Of a stretch of DNA of 64,000 nt, positions 53,903 through 64,000 are shown piece by piece. A program made the translations under genes and the position numbers. Origin of the DNA: Excoecaria cochinchinensis (Eukaryota > Streptophyta > Magnoliopsida > Malpighiales > Euphorbiaceae); NCBI GenBank assembly GCA_947683425.1, contig CANTUQ010000003.1, positions 434,001 through 498,000 of the forward strand, in the 5' to 3' direction. Position 1 is the stretch's first letter, and each line of letters begins with the position of its first letter. The notes under the pieces were generated by a model that was given only the letters and a program-made list of their open reading frames with translations, was not told where the DNA came from and did not search any database.

Positions 53903-56080
53903 CAGGTGGCGAGTGCAGTTCAGAGTCGGATATCTGCAGGTCGGCCACTAGGAGTCTTTTTGGATGAAGTTGTTTTATTTTTGAAGTCTTCCGCTGTAAT
54001 TACTTTTGTATATGGCTTGTAATTAGCAAAATGAATCTTTTGTAAAGGAACAAGTATTCTTTTTGTATATGTAATTGCATACGAGCCTCTTTTTGTAAAA
54101 GCGATATAAATATGATATATGCATAAGGACTTGATATATATATGTTACAGGAATTTTCTGATTAAATGATTAAAGGTTTCTTTAAATCTCATTTGGTTTT
54201 CTTTTATTTATTTATACATGTGTAAATGTATATGTTTATATGTGTTTGCCCGCGTGGCACTCCGGTATCCTTCCAACGGGGATGGCGGGGTGTTACAGAC
54301 AATATATGAACCCTAGTTGTAGGGGAAAACTCTGCTCAGATTGTATTAGACATCCATGTGATGTTTTTGTGATAGGTGGAGTTTAACAACTCCACTTTAA
54401 GTTAGTGTTGTGCCATTAGAACCATGACTTCTATATCTATATAAGTCCCAGAAATGACTATGATCAAATTCTGGATCTAAGTGCCCCAAACATGGCCAAA
54501 ACATAAGTGTCTCTATTACGGCAGGTCCATTGGAACAATATAGTGTCTTTAGCTCATATCTTATGTTTTATTTGTCTAGATGACCTGTAACTTGTTCCAT
54601 TAGAAACTTAACATCCTAGAGAACAATTGTTAAGAAGTACATTTTGCCTAAAATTGAGGCTTAGATATTAGTTTATGCGGTACACGTTTGAGGTGAAAAG
54701 CAGTCTCGTTGGGCACCTATAGGAGCCTACTATCACGAGCACAACAGGGGTCACGAGTACGATAGAACCAGTTATAGGATGGACTTTCCTTCACATTTTC
54801 ATCCCATGGTTGGCACGAATCATTTCCCACCTTTACCCACCCCCCCACCCCCCTCTAGTTTTAGTGTTTTTGTGTGTTTATCCTTCCCGGAATGCACCCG
54901 AACTTCTCTTCAAGTTCCTATAACTTATCCAATTCATGTTTAACATTATGAGATGAGTATATGAACTTTTGTCAATGGAAATTATATGTAAGTGTGGCTT
55001 TGGCATATTACCTTGATAAAGGAATTAAATGTGTACATGCTTTTTAGTTATTGAATCATAATGGTATGTGTATTGGTTTGGTGAACTATATGAGTATGTT
55101 TGAACATGCATATTATATATCATAGGTATTATTTGCTAGTAGGAATTGTACATGATTTGAGTGAAATGTGATTGTGATTGAATATGTAAATATGTGTTAT
55201 AATAATTAAAGTGTCAGCGAGCCCGAAGTGTCAAGTTAGTGGATATATAAGCATGCCTATAAAGGGTTTTGCACGGCTGCTTTATAGACCGTTATGGTCT
55301 TTTGCCTTGAGACTTTAGTCTCTTTTATTACCTCTGGGTATACGAATATTTTCAGACTTATGTCTTTTGTTTTAGATACTAAATTTCATCGGTATCTTTT
55401 GTACCCGTATCCACAGTCCATGAGAGTTCAGGCTTCTTGTTTGCTTTTGTGTTGATCGAGCTTATGCTTTTTATGATGGAATGATTGTTTTGTTTTGAGC
55501 ATTTCATATTAATGCTTTTGGCTCAGTTATGTTCATCAAGTGGATTTGATATTGTTAACATTCCCTTATGTGTTACGTATATAGGAATGTTATGGTGCTT
55601 TGAGCATGTTAGTTTTGATAAGATTGAATTGTACATGTTATAATTTTGTAATTGACTTTGCATTTACGCCTTGGCATGATATGTGTATACTGTTATGCAT
55701 GCTTTTGCCGTCCTTTGTTTTTGTACATCCACACTAAGCGCTATCGCTTAGGACAGATGTTTGTTTCCTTGTAGGTTTGCAGGATTGGTTTGGTTTTGGG
55801 TCGTGCATCTGCTGGCCACAAAGAGTTAAAGTCTTCTTTTTGTACTAGTATAGGGATAAATTGTATAGTCCAGTTTTTCTTGTATGTTTTGTAACTTTTT
55901 GTAAGGCATGTAATTTTGATATGTAATGTAATGAATTAGTATATGTATACTTTATAAGTTTAGTTATGCAAGTTTATATGGTTATTCATGAGTGCTTCCG
56001 CTTTAGCTCTTGCTTGAATGTTTGTGTTGTGTGTAACATCTCGATATTCCTTTCAAAGGGTATTGAGGTGTTACAAGTTG

Positions 56081-56092
56081 TGGTATCAGAGC
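56081..56092 (+). promoter_or_regulatory. Primer binding site of element D
   Basis: TGGTATCAGAGC, five bases after the LTR end at 56075. The leader 56093-56202 precedes gag. Confidence 0.9.
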
Positions 56093-56202
56093 ACCAGTTT
56101 AGTCGGTTCTAGTTCTATGTGAGTGTTTAAGTATAGAGTCTTTACATGAGATTCTATCTTGTGTTGTGGCCAAATGCAGATGTTGTCTTGTGTAGTGTTT
56201 TT

Positions 56203-57290
56203 ATGGAGTTGGATCCGAGTGAGTATATGGGCAACACGATGGAAAGTGTTAATCCGGTCATAAGTGGTAATCCAGTCAGACAGGATAGGCCTGCATGTGA
56301 GCGTGCACCAGCAGGAGGTCAGGGTTTTTATTTTTATTCAGTGTTAGTACAAGGTTTACTTCAAGTGGTAGACAGATTGATTGCTCCCATGGCTCCTTCT
56401 GAGCTTTTGAGGAAAAGGGGAGCAGAAGAGTTTCATGGAACTTCATTGGACCAATCTTATATGGCAGAATTCTGGTTAGAGAGGATTGATCGGATTCCAC
56501 AAGAGATATCTTGCCCTCCGCATCAGCGAGTTGTGTGTGCCATATCGCTTTTGCAAGGGTCGGCATATGATTGGTGGAAGCTCGTTCTTCTCAATCCACA
56601 GAGACCGGCTGAATTGACATGGGAACTTTTTGTGAAAGAATTTGAGCAAAAGTATGTTACCAAGGCCTATAGGGAAGCAAAGTGGAAGTAATTTATAAGT
56701 TTGAAGCAAAAGAACTTGTCGGTTAGCGACTATGAGAAAGAGTTTGGTCGTTTGAGCAATTATGTACCTACTGCTTTGATGACTGAGAATTTCAAATGCC
56801 AACATTTCCAAGAGGGATTAAGAGAAGTGATTAGAGGTCCGTTGTCGGCCATGGCAGTTATGCATCCGGTTGGATATTATCAGTTAATGCCAGCGGCGAT
56901 TAAATTAGAAGAATCAAAAGGGATCAAGCAAACGATGGAGCACAAGAGAAAAATAACCGATGGTAATGTGTTTAGTAGTAAGAGAACTCGTGATGGAGTT
57001 AGTGGATAGCATACTCAATGGTTGGGTCCAGTGCAAGAATCTAAAGGAAGTGTCTTGACCCCCTAGTAAGGAAAACAGTGTGCCAAAGTGTATGCATTGC
57101 GAGAAATTTCATCGAGGCATGTGTAGGAAGATTTCAGGAGCTTGTTTCAAATGTGTCAACATGGAGCATATGCTTGCCAATTGTCCAAAAATGAAAGAGA
57201 GCACGGTTCAGCAAGGTAAAAGAGGGAACACGGGAGTGACTGGATCTGCAAGAGGTGGAAGAATAAGTGATCGAGCATCACATGATATAT
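56203..57290 (+). pseudogene. Element D gag with zinc knuckle (broken)
   Basis: ATG at 56203 (MELDPSEYMGNTMESVNP), then APSELLRKRGAEEFHGTSLDQSYMAEFWLERIDRIPQEISCPPHQRVVCAISLLQGSAYDWWKLV and ELTWELFVKEFEQKYVTKAYREAKWK, then TAA at 56689-56691. It continues in frame as FISLKQKNLSVSDYEKEFGRLSNYVPTALMTENFKCQHFQEGL, has a stop near 57007, and ends with the knuckle CMHCEKFHRGMCRKISGACFKCVNMEHMLANC. It is close to the left-edge gag. The element is cut at 57370 by the LTR of element E, and 57291-57370 gives no recognisable domain. Confidence 0.85.
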
Positions 57291-57370
57291 TGGAAATTAT
57301 TGTGTTTGATTTGTACAAGCTTTGTTGTGATAAGTGTTTTGCTATCTGTGTTATCGGGTGAAATTTCGAC

Positions 57371-60300
57371 TGTAACACCCTTATACCCTATATGTATACT
57401 GTCGCCCCTAAGATACTGTGCGATTACCATGATCGATTATTAGTTATCACTTAGTGAATTTACAGGTCAAATTTTTTATTTTTTTTTATCATATCATTCA
57501 TTACAAAATTTGCTTCTCACTTTAATTTATTTATTCTCATTTATAGCAATTAACATTTCCATAGGTTAGTTTACGATAACTTATAACTATCTAGTTCACT
57601 ATTCATTTGGTAAAAATTTCGGCAGTATAACGGCTTATAATTTGTAGTACCCAAACCTGCAAAATCAATTATCCACAGCCCCGGCAAGGGCACAAAACAA
57701 GATTCTCCTACAGACATACATCTGATCCGTCTTTCATTCACATTTCCACCACAATATCCAAACAGATAAATATATCGCATCATAATAAATATTACATGCC
57801 AATACCTCCATGAGTAAATGTATATACATGCCACAGAAATATACTAATAGGCATACAAAAACAAAAGATAAATTCTTCTCCTTGCTTGCTCCCCGAACTG
57901 ATGTATACTGCTCCAATCCTACGGGGTACCTACACGCAGTAAAAAAACTACGTGCTGAGCATTAGAATGCCCAGTGGTGGTTACCAATCTATTAATTTCC
58001 TAAGCTAAATTAATTAATTTAATTCATCTAGTTTATATGCATCTATTATTTCCACTTATTATTATTATTATTTTTCCCATTTAGTTCACTCAATTAGCTT
58101 TCATATTCAGTTAATTAATTATTATGCAGATCAAATAAAGTATAGTTTATTCACTTAATTACATAATTCATTTACTTAATTACATCATTAAATTAATTAG
58201 CACACTTAATTCTTTATTTACTATTTATTTCTATTTAAACACTTAACCTTTTCACTTAATTCCACTTATATCCCTAACTTTTCTATTAATTCCATTTATG
58301 TCCTTTCTTTTCCTTTTATTACCATTATGTCCCCACAATTACCAAATTACTACTTATCTCCTCACATTTACTATACTTACTTTTATGTTCCTATTAATTT
58401 ACATATTTACTAAAATGCCCTTATTTATTAAATATTTACACTATTCACCTCTTTTATTTCCATTTTCTACTTTTAACCATATTCAACTTATTTAATTACA
58501 ATTTTGCCCTTTTTACCTTATTTTTCCACTCTTAAACTTACAATTTTTGCCTAATTACAATTTAGTCCCTATTTTATCACTTTTTCACTGTTTCACTATT
58601 TTAACCTCATATTTTACCAAAATTACCATTTTACCCTTCCTTTTACACTTTTAACCAATTTTCACCAATTTTTACCAACTTTTTGGAAAATTAACGTTTT
58701 ACCCCTAAACTTTTTATTTACTTCATTTTAGTCCTATTTTCACTCAAATTCACCAATTTCACTATTTTTACCATTTTTATTATATATATATACCAGAATG
58801 CCCCTAGTATAGACCCGGTAGAAAATCTACTGACCGGATATGCGGGACACGGGCCCCACAGACCCATTACACTATAAAATGATCCCAATGGGACCATTTT
58901 CACTGCACTGCACTTCATTGATCACTGAATATCACTGAACACTGAAATTTACAGTGGGATAAGCCGTCATTAGCCTATCAATAATGAGTCGCCATGACTC
59001 ATACCGCGGTGTGGAATCCCTATGGCTAGCCAATTATATCCTGGACTAGATTTCACTACCAGACAGCTACTAAGGGCAATATTTTCTTAAAATTTATATA
59101 ATTATCACCTTATGTCAACATATAGAATTTGTTATACTTCTCATTTTCACTTACCTTTTCACATATGCACTCATTTATCATTATATAATCACTTTAAAAC
59201 ATTAGACTACATATAACACAAAAGTATACATATACACACTTAAGTTCACCATTCGGCCACACATTCCACTTTTCATATATTGCACTATAATTTTTCTTAA
59301 TCATTCAATCATACTTATTTCATGTTATACATGCCTCATATATCATTATTATGTCATAATTTATTTCATATTCCAATTTATCCCTCATTATTTAATTCGG
59401 CCATTAACACACTCACACCATTCAATTTCTTTTCTAGATTTATTTCACTCCACCATGCATTACACTTATTAATCATGTTATAACTATCATTTACAAGCCT
59501 TAAATTAACTTAGAATTCATTAAAATCCCTTAAATTCCATTCGGCCTCACTTAGGTTTCTCATACCATATTGATTTAATTTTATCTAATCATGTTTATAC
59601 ACTAATTTAAGTCCATTAAACATGAATATCAAGTTAGATTTAATTATACACATCTCCTTCATATACCTAACCTTAAACATAACCTATAAATTAACACAAC
59701 CATTAGGAAATAGATAGATTTAGTAACCACAAACCTCTTTTTCAAGCTCTAGAGTGGTTCAAGCTTGCTTTTCCTTCTCTTTGGTGTGAGACTCACCCTC
59801 CTCACCTTGAATTCCTACCATGGCCGAATAAAAATATGCTCATAACTTTAAAACAAAGCTTCAAATCAAAAATCTAACTTGATAAACGTGTTCTACAGCC
59901 CCAAAAACCTTAGTAAAGACCAATGAAATAATTTTTAAACCCCAAAATCATATACCCAAAAATACACCATAAACTTTGCTTACTTGTTTTCTCAACTTCT
60001 AGTGCACCAAATGAGCTCAAATCACTTCCAAAAGATTGTAGAGGAGCTGAAATTTAGGTAGGGAGCTAAGATTTGATGAGAAATTGGAGTAGAAGAGATG
60101 AAAAAGGAGGAAAGAGAGAGAAAAGTTGTTATGTTTTGAAGGAAAAAGAAGATCCCGACTTTGGCTGGGTTTTTCTAGAGAAATCCAGCCACTTCCCATC
60201 CTTATCTAAACCTCCATGAACCGAACCGGTCCAACCAAAGTTGTCCGACCGATTTAAACAAAAATTTCAGTTTTTCGGTTAATTTTCACCTTTCTTAAGC

Positions 60301-60887
60301 ATCTATATTTTTCTCTCATTATTTTCACTTCTAAAAAATTCCATTGACTTTAAAACATTGAAAATAGACTCCCTACAAAATTTCAGCTCAATCGGAGCTC
60401 ATTTGGGCACCGGTTCGCTTAAACCGGTCCGATTCGGTTAATTTTTTCCTCTGCCGTAAAATTCAACTCTACGACTGTTAATATTCACTGAAATCATTCC
60501 CATTACATTATTTAACATACTAGATTTCTATTGGGCCACATAAGCCTCACATAAATTCTCGGTCAACCCCCGGTTCAAATTGAACCGAACCGGAGACCAA
60601 CTTCAAACTGACTTTCGAAAGCCGTTTTAGCTCCGATTTCAGTTCCGGTTTCGCCACTAGACTCCTTATGACCCATAGATCATTTTTCCGAAATTTAAAA
60701 TTTTCAGCGGCCGAACAGCCGGGTCCGTTGTATAACCAGCCCGGTGTCACCCGGTCCAGAACCAATACACTTATCACTATAGTTTAACACTGGTAAACTC
60801 ACTCCCTACAAAAATCGACGCCGCAATTCTTATTGTAACACTGAAATTTCATTCTGACACTACTAGACCGGTATTTGGGCTATTACA
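57371..60887 (-). repeat. 3' LTR of element E (3.52 kb)
   Basis: In element sense TGTAATAGCCCAAATACC (60887) to GGGTATAAGGGTGTTACA (57371). It is related to the plus-strand relic at 3421. It contains GAGTC/GACTC and TGGCTAGCCA stems near 58980-59035, and a diverged double stem-loop at about 57930-57980 (CACGCAGT/ACTACGTG and CTGAGCATT/ATGCCCAG). The stretch 58000-58790 is low-complexity T/A/C-rich with repeated TTTACCAATTTT-like text. No CpG palindrome array seen. Confidence 0.8.
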
Positions 60888-62225
60888 ATTCTACCCCCCT
60901 TAAAGAAAATTTCGTCCTCGAAATTTACCTGAATTGAAAAGTTGTGGATACTGCTGTTGCATAGCTGCTTCAGGCTCCCACGTCGCTTCTTCCACACTAT
61001 GATGGTTCCAGAGCACTTTCACTAGTGGAATCTGCTTATTCCTGAGCTGTCTGATCTCTCTGGCTAGAATCTTCACTGGATATTCTTCATAAGTTAGATC
61101 AGATTGCACTTGTACTTCCTCTGGTTCAATCACATGGCTTGGATCCGATCGATATCTTCTCAACATTGACACATGGAATACATCATGAATCTTCTCCAAA
61201 GCTTGTTGAAGCTTTAATCTGTATGCCACTGGACCTACTCGCTGAATTACCTCGTAAGGCCCAATAAATCTGGGTGATAACTTACCCTTCTTTCCAAATC
61301 TCAGCACTCGCTTCCATGGAGAAACTTTCAAAAATACCTTGTCGCCCACTTGAAATTCTATGTCTTTTCTCTTCAAATCAGCATAAGATTTCTGGCGATT
61401 ACTAGCTTCTTTCAGTCGTTGCTTGATCACTCTAACTTTTTCTTCGGTTTCCCTGATCAGATCTGCTCCCACTAGCTTGCTTTCACTCAACTCGGTCCAA
61501 CACAAAGGGGTTCTGCACTTCCTTCCATAAAGTGCTTCATATGGAGCCATCTTGACACAGGACTGGTAGCTGTTGTTGTAAGCAAACTTAGCTAGAGGCA
61601 AGTATCTTTCCCAACTGTCATTAAACTCTAGCACACAACATCTGAGCATGTCCTCTAATATCTGAATCACTCTCTCTGATTAACCATCCGTCTGTGGGTG
61701 GAAGGCAGTACTATAATGTAGCCTGGTACCCAATGCTTCCTGTAGCTTCCTCCAAAACTGGGAAGTAAATCGAGGATCCCTGTCTGAAATGATGGAGCTA
61801 GGCACTCCATGCAACCTCACTATCTCATTAATGTACAATTCTGCTAATCGAGTCAATGGAAAATCCTTTCATACTGGTAGGAAGTGTGCAGACTTGGTGA
61901 GTCTATCGATAATAACCCAAATTCCATCATGCTTCCTTCAAGTGAGAGGTAATCCTGTCACAAAATCCATTGTCACTCGATCCCACTTCCACTCGGGTAT
62001 TGAGATAGGTTGAAGTAGCCCTGATGGCACTTGATGTTCAATTTTCACTTGTTGACATATCAAACACTTACTTACAAAATATGACACATCTCGCTTCATT
62101 CCTGGCCACCAGTAATACATCTTCAAATCTTGGTACATTTTATTAGCTCCTGGGTGCAAAGCGTAATTGCTGTGGTGCGCTTCTGTCAAAATACTATGCT
62201 TCAATTCTGGCTGATTAGGCACACA
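60888..62225 (-). pseudogene. Element E integrase with chromodomain (broken)
   Basis: From 62222: PNQPELKHSILTEAHHSNYALHPGANKMYQDLKMYYWWPGMKRDVSYFVSKCLICQQVK (HHCC), WDRVTMDFVTG, SDRDPRFTS, FHPQTDG*SERVIQ with a stop at 61681-61683, AYNNSYQSCVKMAPYEALYGRKCRTP, KLSPRFIGPYEVIQRVGPVAYRLKL, HDVFHVSMLRRYRSDPS, and LAREIRQLRNKQIPLVKVLWNHHSVEEATWEPEAAM. Further stops near 61940 and 61869. It is more distant from A, B and C than they are from each other. It is cut at 62225 by the next LTR. The polypurine tract (GGGGGGTAGAAT) is at 60888-60899. Confidence 0.85.
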
Positions 62226-63510
62226 TGATAGGAGCTTAATTGAGTTATAATATAGTATATATTTTCTATGTATTTATGTAATTAATCGTGTAATTGTGTA
62301 TATTTGGTTTCATATGTCTTAGTTTATGTTTATTTGTATTAGGTTGCATGTTTTTGTGTTTACTGGTGTTTTTAGTGTTTTTAGGTGAAAAATGAAGAGA
62401 AGAAGCAGAGACATAAGAGGATCACAAGAACAGAGCACAGTCACGACTAATGAGGCTATGTCGCGAGTCGTGACTGGCAAGGGAGAAGGCGGAAGGAAGG
62501 AGGAAAAGAAATAGAGGGCTGAGGAACTAGGGTCACGAGTCGTGATGATGGCTCACGACTCGTGACGACACAGAGAGGCAGGAAAGAAAAATGAAGAGAA
62601 GAGAAGAGAAAGAAGAGGAGAAGGCGAGACGTGAGCAGCGGTCACGACACACGCGAAGTCACGCCACGTGATGGTAAGTTGCGAGTCGTGACGAGCAAGA
62701 GAGAAAGAAAGAAGAAAGAAAGAAGAAAATGGGCAAGCGCGTTCTGTCGCGATCGCGACAGAGACAACTGTTGGGCTGTTTTGAGCCAAAAGACACATGA
62801 AAAGTTGTCTTCTTTCACCAAACTTTGCAACCATTCTCAAGGGACACAATTCTTAGTTTAATAATCTATAAATATGTAGTTTAACTGTAATTTTAGAGAG
62901 ATGAATTTTTAGTTAAGTAATTTTTCTGTATTTTGTAACACAGATTTTTCTTAGTTAAATTTTTATTTAGTTTTATGTTTTGAAGAAGAAGATCAAGGAG
63001 AAGGAAAATTTATTTTCAAGAGATTGAGAAAAGGGTTGAAAGGCTTCTATCTTGTTCTCTTATTTTTAATTCATCTCCAATATTTCTATGAATATCATTT
63101 CAATGAAGTTGCATATTATAATTCTTTCTATTTCTATCTACTTTTATAGTCTTTCATTGTAGATTCTTTATTAATATTTTTTGCATGATTTTTACAAGTT
63201 AAAGTAATTCGAGAGTTTGCTTTATCTGACATTTAATAGAGATTCATTATCAAGGTATATTTGAGGGATCGGTATATTGAGATAATTGTTATAGGTTAGT
63301 GTCTATTCTTAAAATATGTAATTAGAAACCTCTAATTCATTAATGAAAATTGTGAGTTAGAATTTTAATTGTATGTTTTAGGCATTTTAATTCATGTCGA
63401 GAGAGTGAGTTAAAAATTTATTCTAACTTGGCTTGCATGAAAGATGAATAAATGTAAATCAAAATGATGGATCAAATTCATTATGTTTAGTTCTTCATTC
63501 ATATACTATT
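62226..63510 (+). repeat. LTR of a different family (possibly Athila/Tat-like)
   Basis: Starts TGATAGGAGCTTAATTGAG at the break in element E. It has a CpG palindrome array 62435-62765, a TATA-like CTATAAATATG at about 62865, then AT-rich text. The right end is not clear, and a new LTR start appears at 63511. Clade assignment rests only on the look of the LTR start and is weak. In this LTR the palindromes lie upstream of the TATA-like box. Confidence 0.5.
62435..62765. repeat. CpG palindrome array in the 62226 LTR
   Basis: GTCGCGAGTCGTGAC, GTCACGAGTCGTGATGATGG with CTCACGACTCGTGAC, GTTGCGAGTCGTGAC, and the perfect palindrome TGTCGCGATCGCGACA near 62747. The same stem types occur in the unrelated LTR at 608-3163. 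Confidence 0.8.
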
Positions 63511-64000
63511 TGTAAGCACCGTGTCCTGGAGCGGTCCGGATCGGAGGTTACCCTATGATGAAATCAATGTTCAAGGCCTGTACAGGAGGCTGAAGTTGGA
63601 GGTTTTAGTCCCGCGTTCCATGAGAAATGAGGTTTTTCTACACTTCAGGGGCAGAGGGGGAGAAAACGGGAGTTTTCTGAGTAAAAAAAGGTTTTTTGTC
63701 CTCCACAGACGGCCAGCCCGTCTGTGGAGATGGCCCGTCGCTTCGAGTCACCGACGGCTCGGGGTTTTTTCCGACGCCCGTCGGAGAGTCACCGCCCCTG
63801 TCAGGAGCCGCCTGGTTTCCCGGAGCACGCAACCGTTCCGATGCCCGTCGGTGGATGTGGCAGGGCCGTCGGAAGTGTCCTTGTGTCAGTAGGATTCTTC
63901 CGACGCCCGCCCCTACGCACCGACGCCCGTCGGTCGTGTCTGGCTATATAAGGTCTGGATTTTCACTTTAAAAGGGGTTGGAAAATTTTTCAGAAGGGGA
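63511..64000 (+). repeat. Start of a GC-rich LTR, cut by window edge
   Basis: TGTAAGCACCGTGTCC start; GC-rich 63600-63940; TATA box GCTATATAAGG at 63942-63952. It contains a perfect 12-bp hairpin (63701-63712 with 63718-63729) and three CCGA(C/T)GCCCGTCGG palindromes (about 63768, 63837, 63918). No protein-coding similarity; the open frames here are by-products of GC content. Family unknown. Confidence 0.55.

Larger units (their letters stand above)
51674..54297 (+). mobile_element. Solo LTR with perfect GACAA target duplication
   Basis: TGTCACACCCCACAAG ... GGCGGGGTGTTACA, 2,624 bp, flanked by GACAA at 51669-51673 and 54298-54302. There is no interior, so it is the product of LTR-LTR recombination. 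Modules in order: putative mini-intron 52121-52233, CAGGTTTGGGA at 52320, CpG palindrome array 52763-53043, ladder 53423-53621, double stem-loop 53866-53902. The 3' end resembles the left-edge LTR (608). Confidence 0.9.
50821..56075 (+). repeat. 5' LTR of element D, split by a solo LTR
   Basis: TGTAACGACCTAGATACACC start and GAGGTGTTACA end (56075), in two pieces (50821-51673 and 54303-56075, about 2.6 kb together). Putative mini-intron 51325-51440. Ladder of perfect stems: GACC/GGTC 55287-55299, GAGAC/GTCTC 55309-55322, AGAC/GTCT 55354-55365, GATAC/GTATC 55375-55396. Stem CTAAGCG/CGCTTAG at 55734-55751. A single CpG inverted repeat lies near 54735. Confidence 0.85.

Noticed and set aside
54835..54860. 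C-rich run as a possible G-quadruplex regulator
   Set aside because: A single short poly-C tract in a decayed LTR; no equivalent in the related LTRs.
63521..63971. GC-rich overlapping open frames near the right edge
   Set aside because: Several frames on both strands are open because stop codons are rare in GC-rich DNA; the region has LTR start and TATA features instead.

Overview
The window is a block of plant (angiosperm) repeat DNA. It holds nested LTR retrotransposons with no recognisable host gene, rRNA gene or true tRNA gene. The grounds are: many decayed Ty3/gypsy gag-pol remnants of chromovirus (Del/Tekay) type with a C-terminal chromodomain; a tRNA-iMet primer binding site (TGGTATCAGAGC) next to most LTRs; one split Ty1/copia element; and a tRNA-derived SINE. 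I cannot name the species. Boundaries were read by eye and should be good to a few bases, except where I say they are diffuse.

Layout. 1-3163: 5' part of a minus-strand gypsy element (gag, PBS, 5' LTR). 3164-7735: plus-strand relics (integrase tail, a 2.6 kb LTR, a 198-bp tandem duplication, a truncated LTR). 7736-17278: element A (minus), with a triplicated reverse transcriptase segment and a hybrid right LTR shared with the next element. 16389-28988: element B (minus); its right LTR is split by element C (23718-28588), which kept only its 3' LTR, RNase H and integrase. 29013-29718 and 47502-48058: two halves of one copia element. Between them lies a 17.8 kb gypsy insertion (29719-47496, near-perfect 5-bp target duplication). 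Inside that insertion is a 10.7 kb insertion (31180-41901, perfect TTACA duplication) built from a non-autonomous element with 4.3 kb LTRs and a 722-bp interior, a SINE trimer in alternating orientation and a third LTR fragment. 48059-49213: unassigned AT-rich DNA. 49214-57370: stacked plus-strand LTRs, element D (LTR, PBS, gag) and a solo LTR with perfect GACAA duplications. 57371-62225: element E (minus; 3' LTR and integrase). 62226-63510: an LTR of a different, possibly Athila/Tat-like, family. 63511-64000: start of a GC-rich LTR cut by the window edge.

The coding parts are ordinary and mostly broken. The longest intact frame is the 481-residue integrase-chromodomain of element C. The unusual part is the organisation of the long gypsy LTRs. 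Reading each LTR in its own sense, I see the same series of parts in families whose sequences otherwise differ: (1) a putative mini-intron of about 94-118 nt, GT donor to AG acceptor; (2) a conserved AGGTTTGGGA block; (3) an array of CpG-rich inverted repeats, which in two families has a steady spacing of about 73 bp; (4) a ladder of four to six short perfect stem-loops; (5) a conserved double stem-loop (CTAAGCG/CGCTTAG then CACGGG/CCCGTG) near the U5 end, a few hundred bases before the PBS. Stem sequences change from family to family while pairing is kept, which is what selection on structure would produce. If transcription starts near the TATA boxes, parts 1-5 form a long structured 5' leader. 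I know of no description of this module, but I could not search.
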